Shown here: positions 9,077 through 20,381 of the stretch, piece by piece
Position numbering within the stretch: the first letter of the stretch is position 1
Layout: each line of letters begins with the position of its first letter
DNA from: an uncultured Porticoccus sp.
GTDB taxonomy: Bacteria > Pseudomonadota > Gammaproteobacteria > Pseudomonadales > Porticoccaceae
Length of the DNA: 64,000 bases
Reading direction: 5' to 3'
NCBI RefSeq assembly: GCF_913061305.1
Contig: NZ_CAJXST010000007.1
Coordinates: 124,001-188,000, forward strand
Program-made: the position numbers and the translations under genes
Notes under the pieces: model-generated
Told to the model about the DNA's origin: nothing
Database searches by the model: none
The model's input: only the letters and a program-made list of their open reading frames with translations

Positions 9077-10141
9077 TTACTGCTTGAGCAGCTCGGCCAA
9101 AACGTCCAACAGCCGGCAGTTTTGCTCGTTTGTGCCAACCGTAATCCGCAAAAACTGTTCTATTCTCGGCTGTCTGAAGTGACGCACAATAATACCCTTC
9201 TCACGCAATCGCGCCGCAAGCCCGGCGGCATCCCGCGACGGGCAGGTCGCCAGCAGGAAATTCGCGGAGGACGGCAGCACCTCAAAACCCAGTGATTTCA
9301 AGCCGGTGGCCAACCTGTCACGACTACGAATAACCTGCTCGCAGACCTCCCGAAAATAGTCGTCATCGGCAAAGGCCGCAGCGCCCCCGACAATGGCAAA
9401 ACGACTGAGCGGGTAGGAGTTAAAACTGTTCTTCACACGCTCCAGCGCCTCAATCAGGGCAACGTCACCGATAGCAAACCCGATCCGCAAGCCGGCCAGT
9501 GACCGGGATTTTGACAGCGTCTGAGTCACGAGCAGATTGGGGTAGCGCCCAACCAGGGACACCGCAGTCTCTCCGCCAAAATCGATATAGGCTTCATCCA
9601 CCACCAGAACTGACCGCTGATTTTTTTTCAGTAACCATTCAATTTCCGGCAACGACAGCAGCATCCCGGTGGGAGCATTCGGATTGGGAAAGATAATGCC
9701 GCCATTATTGCGCAGGTAGTCCGCCACCTGAATACGGTAATCGCTGCCCAGCGGTATCCGTTGATAATCCACCTGATACAGGCCGCAATAGACGGGGTAA
9801 AAGCTGTAGGTGATATCAGGAAAGAGGATCGGCTCATCGTGCTTGAGCAGCGCCTGAAAAATATGAGCCAGCACTTCATCTGAACCATTGCCCAGAAACA
9901 CCTGGTCCGGAGCAACAGCATAATAATCTGCCACCGCCTGTTTGAGTAACGCACCATTGGGGTCAGGGTAAAGGCGAAGGCTATCCCCCAATTCTCCGGC
10001 GATGGCTTCCAGAACCCGGGGGGACGGCCCATAGGGGTTTTCATTGGTATTCAACTTGGTCAGGTTGGCCAGTTTGGGCTGCTCCCCGGGCACATAGGGA
10101 TCCAGCCTTGCAACGACATCACTCCAGAAAGGGCTGCTCAC
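9077..10141 (-). CDS. hisC: Histidinol-phosphate aminotransferase
   Basis: 354 residues, GTG start. Fold-type I PLP enzyme: the Schiff-base lysine lies in [16 protein letters not shown], and the NENPYGPSP substrate loop and VDEAYIDF motif are present. It converts imidazole-acetol phosphate to histidinol phosphate using glutamate. Third gene of hisG-hisD-hisC, 10 bases behind hisD; its end meets the convergent protease gene with a gap of only 9 bases. Confidence 0.96.
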   Translation of the reverse strand: MSSPFWSDVVARLDPYVPGEQPKLANLTKLNTNENPYGPSPRVLEAIAGELGDSLRLYPDPNGALLKQAVADYYAVAPDQVFLGNGSDEVLAHIFQALLKHDEPILFPDITYSFYPVYCGLYQVDYQRIPLGSDYRIQVADYLRNNGGIIFPNPNAPTGMLLSLPEIEWLLKKNQRSVLVVDEAYIDFGGETAVSLVGRYPNLLVTQTLSKSRSLAGLRIGFAIGDVALIEALERVKNSFNSYPLSRFAIVGGAAAFADDDYFREVCEQVIRSRDRLATGLKSLGFEVLPSSANFLLATCPSRDAAGLAARLREKGIIVRHFRQPRIEQFLRITVGTNEQNCRLLDVLAELLKQ

Positions 10142-10151
10142 GGGGCTACCA

Positions 10152-11471
10152 TCATGACTTGATGCGATATTCGGCAGAGCGGGCGTGGGCTGTCAGGCTT
10201 TCCCCTCGAGCCAGTACCGACGCAGTTTTCCCCAATGTCGAAGCACCTTCGGCGGAACACATAATAAGTGAACTGCGCTTTTGAAAATCATAAACACCCA
10301 GCGGCGAGGAAAAACGGGCTGTCATGGAGGTCGGCAGGACATGGTTGGGGCCGGCACAGTAGTCGCCCACCGCCTCGGCGGTATAACGACCCATAAAAAT
10401 CGCTCCGGCATGACGAATACCCGGCAACCAGTCTTCGGGGTTGGCCACAGACAGCTCCAGGTGCTCGGGAGCAATGCGGTTGATCAACGCCAGTGCGTCC
10501 GTCATGTCCGCTACTGCGATCAGGGCACCGCGCCTCTCAAGGGACGCACGAATAATCGAAGCCCGCTCCATGGTGGGCAGCAACTTGCCAATACTGGTTT
10601 TTACCTGTTCGAGGAAATCCGTGTCCGGGCTGATCAGAATGGACTGGGCTTCTTCGTCGTGCTCAGCCTGGGAAAACAGGTCCATCGCGATCCAGTCCGG
10701 GTTTGTCTGACCATCGCAAACCACCAGGATTTCCGAGGGCCCCGCCACCATGTCCAGACCCACTGCCCCGAACACAGCCCGCTTGGCCGTGGCAACAAAG
10801 ATATTGCCCGGCCCGACAATCTTGTCCACCCGAGGCACGGTTTCCGTACCATAGGCCAATGCACCAATGGCCTGAGCGCCGCCCAGTGTAAACAGGCGAT
10901 CAACCCCGGCAATCGCTGCCGCAGCAAGCACCAGCGGATTCAGTTCGCCACCCGGCGCAGGCACCACCATGATAATTTCGTTAACACCGGCCACCCGGGC
11001 GGGCAGAGCATTCATCAGCACCGAGGACGGATAGCTGGCTTTACCCCCGGGCACATAAATGCCCACCCGATCCAGTGCGGTGATCTGCTGCCCCAACAGG
11101 GTGCCATCCTCTTCCCGGTAGTGCCACGAAGCCTGCTTCTGGTGCTGGTGATAACGGCGAATTCGTTCCGCCGCCAACTCCAGTGCATCGCGCTCAGCTG
11201 CGGGGATACCGGCCAATGCCCCGGAAACGACGTCGGCAGGAATTTCGAGCTCCCGGACATCATCGACATCCCGGGCGTCGAAGCGATTGGTAAATTCAAT
11301 CAGGGCTTGATCGCCGCGCTGGCGAACAGCCGCCAGGATATCACCAACGATCTGCTCAACATTTTGATCTGATACATTCTCCCACGCCAACAGCTCGGTC
11401 AGCCGGTCGTCGAAACAGCTATCTGAGGTAGACAACTGCAAGATACTGATGGGTTCACTTTGCATCGTCAT
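10152..11471 (-). CDS. hisD: Histidinol dehydrogenase
   Basis: 439 residues. Catalyses the last two oxidations to L-histidine with NAD+ and zinc. Visible motifs: [24 protein letters not shown], the zinc-ligand region [12 protein letters not shown], and the catalytic Glu-His pair in APEHLELS. The start overlaps the hisG stop as ATGA, so the two are translationally coupled; a second ATG lies two codons in. Confidence 0.97.
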   Translation of the reverse strand: MTMQSEPISILQLSTSDSCFDDRLTELLAWENVSDQNVEQIVGDILAAVRQRGDQALIEFTNRFDARDVDDVRELEIPADVVSGALAGIPAAERDALELAAERIRRYHQHQKQASWHYREEDGTLLGQQITALDRVGIYVPGGKASYPSSVLMNALPARVAGVNEIIMVVPAPGGELNPLVLAAAAIAGVDRLFTLGGAQAIGALAYGTETVPRVDKIVGPGNIFVATAKRAVFGAVGLDMVAGPSEILVVCDGQTNPDWIAMDLFSQAEHDEEAQSILISPDTDFLEQVKTSIGKLLPTMERASIIRASLERRGALIAVADMTDALALINRIAPEHLELSVANPEDWLPGIRHAGAIFMGRYTAEAVGDYCAGPNHVLPTSMTARFSSPLGVYDFQKRSSLIMCSAEGASTLGKTASVLARGESLTAHARSAEYRIKS

Positions 11472-12100
11472 CGGACCTTGTTCACCGCTTCCGTCAGGCG
11501 GTCTACGATATCCTGCAGCAATCGGTGCTTCATCTTCATGGCGGCCTTGTTCACTATTATCCGGGAACTGATGTCGGCAATAAACTCCCGGGCCTCCAGG
11601 CCATTGGCCCGAAGCGTATTACCGGTATCCACAATATCCACAATCTCATCCGCCAGGGCCATGATCGGAGCCAGCTCCATGGCACCGTAGAGTTTTATGA
11701 TATCCGCCTGACGACCCTGTTCGGCATAAAAACGGCGGGCCACATTGACGTATTTGGTGGCGACCCGGACACGCCCTGTGCCGGGCGTTGACCCGGCCAC
11801 TGCCGCTGTCATCATGCGACAGCGCGCGATACCCAGGTCCAGCGGCTCATAGAGCCCGTCACCGCCATGCTCCAGGAGGGTGTCTTTTCCCGACACACCC
11901 AAATCCGCTGCGCCAAACTGCACATAAGTAGGGACATCCGAACCGCGCAATACCAGTAATCGCACATCGGATCTGCTGGTATCAAACAGCAACTTGCGGC
12001 TGGCACTGATGTCTTCCAGAGGGGCAATACCGACTTCCGCCAGCAAAGGCAGGGTTTCTTCCAGAATACGCCCCTTGGTCAGGGCAATGGTAATTTGCAT
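11468..12100 (-). CDS. hisG: ATP phosphoribosyltransferase, short form
   Basis: 210 residues from the ATG at 12100 (a GTG three codons upstream is possible). It starts [20 protein letters not shown] and carries the GTPVRV-type loop as [18 protein letters not shown] and the PRPP-binding [12 protein letters not shown]. It lacks the C-terminal regulatory domain of the ~300-residue form. Short HisG enzymes need the HisRS-like partner HisZ for activity and feedback; no hisZ is in this window, so it must lie elsewhere. Confidence 0.95.
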   Translation of the reverse strand: MQITIALTKGRILEETLPLLAEVGIAPLEDISASRKLLFDTSRSDVRLLVLRGSDVPTYVQFGAADLGVSGKDTLLEHGGDGLYEPLDLGIARCRMMTAAVAGSTPGTGRVRVATKYVNVARRFYAEQGRQADIIKLYGAMELAPIMALADEIVDIVDTGNTLRANGLEAREFIADISSRIIVNKAAMKMKHRLLQDIVDRLTEAVNKVR

Positions 12101-12153
12101 GGCACTCACATTGTTTATGCAACTGGTTACTTGAGGAAAACGCCCGACCGGGA

Positions 12154-13419
<1,266 letters not shown>

Positions 13420-13490
13420 TCAAAACCCTTGTGATTCAGCAAGGCAGTGGCCAGTTTGAGCTGAGATAGGTGAGGGAAACCGGCGCGGGC

Positions 13491-13724
13491 TTAGTTGCGA
13501 ACTTCATCCGGCGTATAGGTTTTGATATTTACCGCGTGAATAGCACCTTCGGCTATGTGCTGCTGAAGCACGGCATAGATTTTTTGTTGCCGCTGTACGG
13601 GACGGAGTCCGGAGAATACGTCGCCAACGACCTGTATCTCAAAGTGACTACCATCGCCACCGACGGTGACATCACAATCGGCCAGAGCATCCTGCAGAAG
13701 TGCCTGCACCTCATCGGGGGTCAT
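13491..13724 (-). CDS. ibaG: BolA-family protein IbaG
   Basis: 77 residues with the BolA fold: the motif GDGSHFEIQVVGDVFSGLRPVQRQQKIYAVL is the family core, with the helix-turn-helix-like class II KH element. Proteins of this family bind glutaredoxins with Fe-S clusters and influence iron and acid stress. Its place next to murA and behind mlaC is conserved in many gammaproteobacteria and supports IbaG rather than BolA. Confidence 0.88.
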   Translation of the reverse strand: MTPDEVQALLQDALADCDVTVGGDGSHFEIQVVGDVFSGLRPVQRQQKIYAVLQQHIAEGAIHAVNIKTYTPDEVRN

Positions 13725-13727
13725 AGG

Positions 13728-14387
13728 TTACCCCTCACTTTTAATAACGTCTGACGGGGCGGACCAATTGGCTATGACCTGATCGATATTGCCGTCATAT
13801 TTTTCGGCTCTCTGGGCGAACTGGTTGCGGAACGTTTTGCCAAGGTTGATTCCGTTGATTACAACGTTGGTGATTTTCCACGCCCCGTCACGGTTCAGTG
13901 CCATCGAGTAATAGAGTGGAAAGACACCGTCCTTGCCACGAATTTCCTGAACCACAGTAACCCGACGCTTATCCTCAATGTCTTCCTTGGGCGGCAACAC
14001 CACGATGGTTTCATCGCCATAGGAAATCAGGCCGCGACCATAGGTTTCAATCAGGTCGCGATGAAAGGTTTTGACGAACAGTTCGCGCTGTTCATCGGTA
14101 GCCTCGGCACGGTAGGCCCCCATAACATTGCTGGCAATCCACTTGAAATCAATCACCCGGGCCAGCAGACAATCCAGTGATTCAAAGAAGGCCTGGGGAT
14201 CATCATCAAAGGTCTCACGGTGCTCGGCAATCGTCTGTAACAGGTCGTCGGTCACAGTCTCAATTAACTCATGGGGAGTTTGTTCCGATGAGGTCACAGC
14301 ATCATCCGCAGCCTGCACAGCAATTGCATGACCCGATACCAGAACAACCAGTGCGGGGAGTAATAATTTCATCAACCTCTTGTACAT
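13728..14387 (-). CDS. mlaC: Phospholipid transport protein MlaC
   Basis: 219 residues. An N-terminal signal peptide (KRLMKLLLPALVVLVSGHAIAVQA) marks it as periplasmic. The body is the MlaC/Ttg2D family: NVMGAYRAEATDEQRELFVKTF, YGRGLISYGDE and WKITNVVINGINLGKTFRNQF. MlaC ferries phospholipids between the outer-membrane MlaA complex and the inner-membrane MlaFEDB transporter. The ATG at 14387 is preferred to an upstream TTG because AGGA lies eight bases before it. Oddly, mlaF, mlaE and mlaD do not lie upstream and no STAS-domain mlaB lies between mlaC and ibaG. Confidence 0.92.
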   Translation of the reverse strand: MYKRLMKLLLPALVVLVSGHAIAVQAADDAVTSSEQTPHELIETVTDDLLQTIAEHRETFDDDPQAFFESLDCLLARVIDFKWIASNVMGAYRAEATDEQRELFVKTFHRDLIETYGRGLISYGDETIVVLPPKEDIEDKRRVTVVQEIRGKDGVFPLYYSMALNRDGAWKITNVVINGINLGKTFRNQFAQRAEKYDGNIDQVIANWSAPSDVIKSEG

Positions 14388-14708
14388 GGCAACTTTCCTC
14401 AAATTATTCGAACCTACTGACTACACAGCCGCCCTTTTTCTCGGCTACCGCCATTTGACATCAACAAACCAGCCAAGTGCCAAATCAGCTGACGTGAAAA
14501 GGCGTGCACTATACCATTGCCTCGCTATTTCCGAAATCCTTGAAGGTCGGGCAATTTTATGGAGACCCGGTTAACAGCCTCTGCCGGGGCTGGCCAGGGG
14601 GAGCTGACCGATTTAACCTCCTGGCAGTGTTACCCACCCCTGATCACTGCCAGCACTTACAGCATTACCTGGTTGCCGGTATACTTGGCAAAATATTTTG
14701 GGTAGCCA
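14388..14708. other. Divergent intergenic region between mlaC and kdsD
   Basis: About 320 bases with no convincing gene on either strand. It must hold the promoters of both divergent operons. In Pseudomonas-like genomes this is where mlaF, mlaE and mlaD would stand, and I find no trace of an ABC ATPase, permease or MCE domain. Confidence 0.7.
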
Positions 14709-15680
14709 ATGACCACCAGTAATTTTGCCGAAGCCGCACGCCGCACTATCCGTCTGGAAGCTGAAGCTGTCACTCTGCTCGAAGAGCGGGTTGATGCAGC
14801 TTTTGACTGCGCCTGCGAGCTGATTATGCAGTGCACCGGCCGCGTCATTGTTACCGGCATGGGGAAATCGGGACATATTGGCAGGAAGATCGCCGCCAGC
14901 CTAGCCAGCACGGGAACCCCCGCTTTTTTCGTCCATCCCGGGGAAGCCAGCCATGGCGATCTTGGCATGATCACCCGGATAGATCTGGTTCTGGCATTGT
15001 CCAATTCCGGAACAACGGCCGAAATCATTACCCTGCTACCACTCATTAAACGTATGGGCATCCCATTGGTCAGCATGACTGGCAATCCGGACTCGATTCT
15101 GGCCCAGGCATCGGAGGCCCATTTGGATGTTCGGGTTCCCAGTGAAGCCTGTCCACTGGGATTGGCACCTACCACCAGCACTACGGCGACACTGGTCATG
15201 GGCGACGCTCTGGCGATTGCCCTGCTGGAGGCACGCGGCTTCACTGCCGAGGACTTTGCTTTTTCCCACCCCGGCGGGGCACTCGGCCGCAAGCTGCTGC
15301 TCAAGGTGGAAACCATCATGCACAGTGGTGACGAACTGCCCCAAGTGTACGAGGATGCGCTTCTGAAAAAAGCCCTGGTGGAAATGACCGCCAAAGGGTT
15401 TGGCATGACCACGGTGGTCAACCACCAGGGAGAGTTGGTCGGGGTATTTACCGATGGCGACCTGCGCCGGGCGGTCGATAACGATATCGACATCAATCAC
15501 AGCACTGTCCGTCAATTGATCAAGGGTAGCTGCAAGGCCGTTCACCGGGAACTGCTCGCAGCCGAGGCACTAAAAATCATGGAAGACAATAAAATTACTG
15601 CGCTCGTTGTTGAAGACACCAACCACCATCCGATCGGAGTCCTCCACATGCATGACATCCTGCGTGCGGGGGTGATGTAA
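14709..15680 (+). CDS. kdsD: D-arabinose 5-phosphate isomerase KdsD
   Basis: 323 residues. A SIS domain (about 35-185) with GMGKSGHIGRKIAASLASTGTP and the LSNSGTTAEI phosphosugar loop is followed by two CBS domains (about 200-320). It converts ribulose 5-phosphate to arabinose 5-phosphate, the first step toward Kdo for lipopolysaccharide. It heads the run kdsD-kdsC-lptC-lptA-lptB, with two bases between kdsD and kdsC. Confidence 0.96.
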   Translation: MTTSNFAEAARRTIRLEAEAVTLLEERVDAAFDCACELIMQCTGRVIVTGMGKSGHIGRKIAASLASTGTPAFFVHPGEASHGDLGMITRIDLVLALSNSGTTAEIITLLPLIKRMGIPLVSMTGNPDSILAQASEAHLDVRVPSEACPLGLAPTTSTTATLVMGDALAIALLEARGFTAEDFAFSHPGGALGRKLLLKVETIMHSGDELPQVYEDALLKKALVEMTAKGFGMTTVVNHQGELVGVFTDGDLRRAVDNDIDINHSTVRQLIKGSCKAVHRELLAAEALKIMEDNKITALVVEDTNHHPIGVLHMHDILRAGVM

Positions 15681-15682
15681 CC

Positions 15683-16216
15683 ATGTCAAACCCGAGCCTG
15701 AAGGTCACCAGCAAAGCTCGTCAAATCCGGTTATTGCTACTGGACGTGGACGGCGTTCTGACCGATGGCTGCCTCTATTACGGTAATAATGGGGAGGAGC
15801 TGAAATCGTTCAATATACAGGATGGTCTCGGCATAAAACTGCTACAGCGCAAAGGTATCAAGGTCGGCATTATCACCGGCCGATCTTCAGCACTGGTGGC
15901 GAGGCGGGCTGAAGAACTGGGTATTGATCTTGTCGTTCAGGGACGGGAGGACAAGCTGGCCGCCCTGGAAGACTTGCTGGGCACACACCCCTACCAGATG
16001 AATGAAATCGCCTTCCTCGGCGACGACCTTCCAGACCTCGCCGTCATCAGGCGCGTGGGGCTGGGGGTTGCCGTGGCGAATGCCAGGCCAATTATCGCTG
16101 AGCATGCACTCTGGCAAACCTCCGCCTGTGGTGGAGCCGGGGCGGTCCGGGAACTGGCCGAGATGCTTCTGCAGGCTCAGGATAAACTGGAAGCCACCTT
16201 TACGGACTACCTCTAA
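15683..16216 (+). CDS. kdsC: Kdo 8-phosphate phosphatase KdsC
   Basis: 177 residues, HAD superfamily type C0 without a cap domain. Catalytic motif LLLDVDGVLTDG has the nucleophile and acid aspartates; the motif III/IV region FLGDDLPDLAVI coordinates Mg2+. It removes phosphate from Kdo-8-phosphate. The two-domain relation with KdsD and the LPS export genes downstream is the standard cluster. Confidence 0.96.
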   Translation: MSNPSLKVTSKARQIRLLLLDVDGVLTDGCLYYGNNGEELKSFNIQDGLGIKLLQRKGIKVGIITGRSSALVARRAEELGIDLVVQGREDKLAALEDLLGTHPYQMNEIAFLGDDLPDLAVIRRVGLGVAVANARPIIAEHALWQTSACGGAGAVRELAEMLLQAQDKLEATFTDYL

Positions 16217-16220
16217 ACAT

Positions 16221-16802
16221 ATGCGCAATATTTTGATAACCGCCATGCTGCTCGCTTCAACAGGGATTTTCCTGTTGTTCTGGCTGTCGCCACCAGAGGT
16301 ATTTCTGAACAAGCCAGGCACCGATGTAGAAGAATTACCCAAAGCAGACAGCTATATGAATAACATTGATACGGTAAATTTTGACAGGAATGGCAACAGG
16401 GCTTTCACCCTCACCGCCATTGAGGCACGCCACTTTAATCGCGGCAACCGACTGGAACTGGAAAACCCCGGCATGGTGTCTTTCAGCAAGCCGAAGAAGG
16501 GCTCGGAACAGACACCCCCATGGTATGTAACCTCCCAGAAAGGCACCATCTACAACGGGGGTGAACGGGCTGTCCTGTCCGGTGACGTCTACGCATGGCA
16601 ATCTGTTAAAAAAGGCGGCAAAAATGAATTTCTCACCAGCAAATTAACCATATTCCCTGAGACCAACATTGCGGAAACTGGCCTACCCGTGACTATCAAA
16701 ACACCTCAGGGGAAAACCACCGGCACAGGCATGTGGGCAGATCTTAATGATGAGATATTCAAACTGCTATCAAAAGTAAAGGGGATTCACCGTGCGCCAT
16801 AA
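16221..16802 (+). CDS. lptC: LPS export protein LptC
   Basis: 193 residues. One N-terminal membrane helix (ILITAMLLASTGIFLLFWL) holds a periplasmic beta-jellyroll (OstA-like) domain with the YVTSQKGTIYNGGERAVLSGDVYAW repeat core. LptC receives LPS from LptB2FG and passes it to LptA. The ATG four bases after the kdsC stop is chosen; an open frame continues upstream inside kdsC but is not plausible. The end overlaps the lptA start. Confidence 0.93.
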   Translation: MRNILITAMLLASTGIFLLFWLSPPEVFLNKPGTDVEELPKADSYMNNIDTVNFDRNGNRAFTLTAIEARHFNRGNRLELENPGMVSFSKPKKGSEQTPPWYVTSQKGTIYNGGERAVLSGDVYAWQSVKKGGKNEFLTSKLTIFPETNIAETGLPVTIKTPQGKTTGTGMWADLNDEIFKLLSKVKGIHRAP

Positions 16803-17295
16803 CCTATTCATTCTGCTGCTACTGGCAGCATGTCACTCCTCCAGTCTGGCGCTTCCCAGCGACGCACAACAGCCTATCAATATTGAATCAGACAGGGCCG
16901 AGCGCTACGAAAAAACCGGCACGACGATCTATGAAGGCACTGTCGTTATTACCCAGGGAACCATCAAAATCCACGCGGACAAGGTCACTGTCTATACGGC
17001 AAATAACCAGGTCGTTCGAATTGTCTGCGTTGGAGAGCCTGCCCGCTACCAACAACAACCGAACCCCAATGACAGCCTGATGTACGCCAAGGGCGACACT
17101 ATCGAATACCATCTGGCCAGTGACCGTATCGACCTGCTGAAAAATGCCAGTGTTGAGCAGAATGGTACCGTTATCACCGGTGAAAAAATCAACTACGACC
17201 TTAAGGCAGAGGTGGTCAAGGCGAGCAGTGGCGACAATCCTCGCCAGCGGATCCAGATGGTCATTCCACCCAACAAGCAAAAGGATGCAAACTAA
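16792..17295 (+). CDS. lptA: LPS transport periplasmic protein LptA
   Basis: 167 residues, GTG start inside the end of lptC, which suggests coupled translation. A signal peptide (FILLLLAACHSSSLALPSDA) is followed by the beta-jellyroll OstA domain: INIESDRAERYEKTGTTIYEG, VTQG-like ITQGTIKIHADKVTVY and YAKGDTIEY. LptA subunits form the periplasmic bridge for LPS from LptC to LptD. Confidence 0.94.
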   Translation: MRHNLFILLLLAACHSSSLALPSDAQQPINIESDRAERYEKTGTTIYEGTVVITQGTIKIHADKVTVYTANNQVVRIVCVGEPARYQQQPNPNDSLMYAKGDTIEYHLASDRIDLLKNASVEQNGTVITGEKINYDLKAEVVKASSGDNPRQRIQMVIPPNKQKDAN

Positions 17296-18021
17296 ATGGC
17301 TATCCTTAAGGCTTCAAATCTGGTCAAAAGCTATAAAAGAAGACCGGTGATTCGCGATGTATCCCTCACCGTAGAAAGCGGTGCAATTGTCGGGCTGCTG
17401 GGTCCTAACGGCGCTGGCAAAACCACCTGTTTTTACATGATTGTCGGGCTGGTTCATCAGGATGGCGGCTCTGTTCATATCGATGATGAAGACATCACTT
17501 CTCTGTCCATGCACGGCAGGGCTCGAAAAGGGCTTGGCTATCTCCCGCAAGAGGCCTCCATTTTTCGCAAGATGACCGTGGAGAATAATATTCTGGCGAT
17601 CCTGGAAACCAGAAAGGATCTCGACAAACAACAGCGTGCGAAAAAACTGGAACAACTGCTCCAGGAGTTTCACATCAGTCATATCCGCAACACCCTTGGC
17701 ATGAGCCTCTCTGGGGGGGAGCGTCGCAGGGTGGAAATTGCTCGCGCACTGGCCATTGAGCCGGCCTTCATTCTTCTGGATGAACCCTTTGCCGGGGTGG
17801 ATCCGATTTCAGTCAACGATATCAAGCAGATCATCCGCCATTTACGCGATATGGGTATTGGTGTCCTGATCACAGACCATAACGTACGCGAGACACTCGA
17901 TATCTGTGAGCATGCTTATATCGTTGGCGAAGGACAGGTTATTGCCGAGGGTCAGGCCACCGATATTGTCGCCAACCAGCAGGTTCGGGATATCTATCTC
18001 GGCGAAGACTTTATGCTTTGA
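17296..18021 (+). CDS. lptB: LPS export ABC transporter ATPase LptB
   Basis: 241 residues. Walker [11 protein letters not shown]-loop [16 protein letters not shown], signature [16 protein letters not shown], Walker [14 protein letters not shown] and the switch His in [11 protein letters not shown] are all present. Powers extraction of LPS from the inner membrane as LptB2FG; lptF and lptG are not in this window, as usual. It starts directly after the lptA stop. Confidence 0.97.
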   Translation: MAILKASNLVKSYKRRPVIRDVSLTVESGAIVGLLGPNGAGKTTCFYMIVGLVHQDGGSVHIDDEDITSLSMHGRARKGLGYLPQEASIFRKMTVENNILAILETRKDLDKQQRAKKLEQLLQEFHISHIRNTLGMSLSGGERRRVEIARALAIEPAFILLDEPFAGVDPISVNDIKQIIRHLRDMGIGVLITDHNVRETLDICEHAYIVGEGQVIAEGQATDIVANQQVRDIYLGEDFML

Positions 18022-18145
18022 TGGCACGTACTACCGCACAGCCATTATGCAAAGCGGCACACATTTTGCTTGTCACTCCCCCCGGAGGCAGACTACACTT
18101 TCCCTGTGAATATTTTCGTAACAATCCTCTATACGCAGTCATAAC

Positions 18146-19597
18146 ATGAAAGCCAGCTTGCAACTGAAAATCGGCCAGCAGCTGACGATGACCCCTCAGC
18201 TACAGCAGGCCATTCGTCTGTTGCAATTATCCTCTCTCGACTTGCACCAGGAAATCCAGCAGAACCTCTACGACAACCCGCTGCTTGAGCTTGCCGAAGA
18301 ATCCGAGAACCTGGCCGCAGAAACCGCCACCCGGAAAAATGAGGATATCGACAGTGCGACGCGTGATCTCAACAGCAGTGAATGGGACAACAAAATACCC
18401 ACTGACCTGCCCGTCGATGCCAATTGGGACGATATTTACCAACCCAGTACCCCCATCAGAAACACGGGTGCGGATACACGCGATTTTGACAGCGTTCACA
18501 ACGTCACAGAGTCGCTTCAGGACCACCTGATCTGGCAACTCAATCTGACGCCGATGTCTCCCAAGGACTACCTGATCGGTGAAATGATCATCGATTCAAT
18601 TGATAGCCGGGGCATGCTGACGGCACCCATTGAAGAAATCTGGGCTGCACTGGACGACGAAATTGAGCTGGATGAAGTACTCGCCGTGGTGCACCGCATC
18701 CAGCAGTTTGACCCACCCGGTGTTGCCGCCACCAGCCTCGCCGAATGCCTTCTGATTCAGCTGAACCAGTTCTCTCCGGATACACCGCTGATTAACGAGG
18801 CCATCCAGCTCGTTACCGACCATCTGGAGCTGGTTGGACAGCGCAATTTCCGACAGATGGAAAAAATCACCGGCCTGCCCCACGAGATACTCGAGGGCGC
18901 CATCCTGCTCATTCAGACGCTGTCCCCCAACCCCGGTGACGCCATTCGAAACGATGATATCGAGTACGTGGTACCCGATGTTCGTGTCACCAAAGCCGAT
19001 AATCACTGGAAAGTTTCCCTCAACGAGGACATCACCCCTCGCCTGAGCATCAATCAACAGTATGCCCAGCTGATTCGCAGGGCTGATTCCAGTCAGGACA
19101 ACACCTTTCTGAAGAATCACCTCCAGGAGGCCAAATGGTTTCTGCGCAGCATGGAAAGCCGCAATGACACCCTGATGCGCGTCACCAGCTGCATCATCGA
19201 ATTACAACAGGGCTTTCTGGAGCAGGGCCCCGTGGCGATGAAACCCATGGTGCTGGCAGATATTGCCGAACGACTGGAGCTGCACGAATCCACTATTTCC
19301 CGAGTGACCACCCAGAAGTACATTGACACGCCGCAGGGCGTTTTTGAACTCAAGTACTTTTTCTCCAGCCACGTCTCGACCGACGCAGGCGGGGAGTGTT
19401 CATCAACAGCCATTCGCGCTATGCTGAAAAAAATGGTGAGCGCTGAAAATCCGGGCAAGCCGCTCAGTGATAACAAGCTGACAGCACTGCTTCAGGAGAT
19501 GGGAATTCAGGTGGCTCGACGCACTGTTGCCAAATACCGTGAGGGAATGGGCATCCCCTCTTCCAGCGAAAGAAAACGCTACAACCCCAATACCTAA
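18146..19597 (+). CDS. rpoN: RNA polymerase sigma-54 factor
   Basis: 483 residues. The glutamine-rich region I (LQLKIGQQLTMTPQLQQAIRLLQLS) contacts activators; an acidic region II follows; the core- and DNA-binding parts come next, ending with the RpoN box in the ARRTVAKYREG segment that reads the -24 element. It directs the nitrogen regulon; the NtrB/NtrC pair and the glnA promoters of this window depend on it. A 124-base gap from lptB suggests its own promoter. Confidence 0.97.
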   Translation: MKASLQLKIGQQLTMTPQLQQAIRLLQLSSLDLHQEIQQNLYDNPLLELAEESENLAAETATRKNEDIDSATRDLNSSEWDNKIPTDLPVDANWDDIYQPSTPIRNTGADTRDFDSVHNVTESLQDHLIWQLNLTPMSPKDYLIGEMIIDSIDSRGMLTAPIEEIWAALDDEIELDEVLAVVHRIQQFDPPGVAATSLAECLLIQLNQFSPDTPLINEAIQLVTDHLELVGQRNFRQMEKITGLPHEILEGAILLIQTLSPNPGDAIRNDDIEYVVPDVRVTKADNHWKVSLNEDITPRLSINQQYAQLIRRADSSQDNTFLKNHLQEAKWFLRSMESRNDTLMRVTSCIIELQQGFLEQGPVAMKPMVLADIAERLELHESTISRVTTQKYIDTPQGVFELKYFFSSHVSTDAGGECSSTAIRAMLKKMVSAENPGKPLSDNKLTALLQEMGIQVARRTVAKYREGMGIPSSSERKRYNPNT

Positions 19598-19617
19598 CAC
19601 CTATTAAGGAGAACCGC

Positions 19618-19905
19618 ATGCAATTGAACATCAGCGGACATCATCTCGATATCACTGATCCGATCAAAGACTATGTCACCACCAAATTATCCAAACTGGA
19701 GCGCCATCACGACGGCATCACCAACACCAATGTGATTCTCTCAGTTGAAAAATTGATCCAGAAAGCTGAAGCGACAGTCCATGTCAGCGGGGGTGAATTC
19801 TTTGCAGATTCCGAGCACGAGGATCTTTATGCCGCTATCGATATGCTGACCGACAAACTGGACCGGCAGTTGATCAAGCACAAGGAAAAGAACCGCGGTA
19901 GATAA
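19618..19905 (+). CDS. hpf: Ribosome hibernation promoting factor (short form)
   Basis: 95 residues, the short Hpf/YfiA type. It starts MQLNISGHHLDITDPIKDYV and has the conserved segment FADSEHEDLYAAIDMLTDKLDRQL. It binds the 30S decoding centre and helps form inactive 100S ribosomes in slow growth. An AAGGAG ribosome-binding site precedes the ATG. Standard rpoN-hpf-ptsN order. Confidence 0.95.
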   Translation: MQLNISGHHLDITDPIKDYVTTKLSKLERHHDGITNTNVILSVEKLIQKAEATVHVSGGEFFADSEHEDLYAAIDMLTDKLDRQLIKHKEKNRGR

Positions 19906-19910
19906 TACTC

Positions 19911-20369
19911 ATGAAACTGATCGATGTACTCACCCCCGAAAACACCGTTGCCAGCGCCGAGGGCGGTAGCAAGAAAAGGGTATTGGAAAACCTTTCCGTC
20001 TTCCTGGCAGAACGCATGGAAGGCGTCGGTGCGGACGACCTCTACCAGAGCCTGCTGGCAAGAGAGCGACTGGGCAGCACCGGGATAGGAGAAGGTGTTG
20101 CCATCCCCCACTGTCGATTGGCAAGCTGCGAAAAAATTACCGGAGCACTTGTCAAACTGGCTGACGCCGTCGATTTCGATGCTATCGATGGGGAGTCGGT
20201 GGATCTGATCTTTGCACTGATTGTTCCCGAGGAGCAAAACGACGAGCACCTGCAGGTCCTCTCTTCCATTGCCGAATTACTTCAGGATGAAACAGTGCGC
20301 AACGCATTGCGACAGGCCAGCAGTAATCAGGACCTCTTCCGGATAGCAACCGGCAATGATGGCGGCTGA
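19911..20369 (+). CDS. ptsN: Nitrogen regulatory PTS enzyme IIA (EIIA-Ntr)
   Basis: 152 residues. The phosphorylatable histidine is in the motif GEGVAIPHCRL. Final acceptor of the regulatory nitrogen PTS (PtsP, PtsO, PtsN), which adjusts K+ transport, envelope stress and other processes and does not carry sugar. Five bases separate it from hpf, and rapZ follows 12 bases later. Confidence 0.96.
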   Translation: MKLIDVLTPENTVASAEGGSKKRVLENLSVFLAERMEGVGADDLYQSLLARERLGSTGIGEGVAIPHCRLASCEKITGALVKLADAVDFDAIDGESVDLIFALIVPEEQNDEHLQVLSSIAELLQDETVRNALRQASSNQDLFRIATGNDGG

Positions 20370-20381
20370 GGTGAAAGACTA

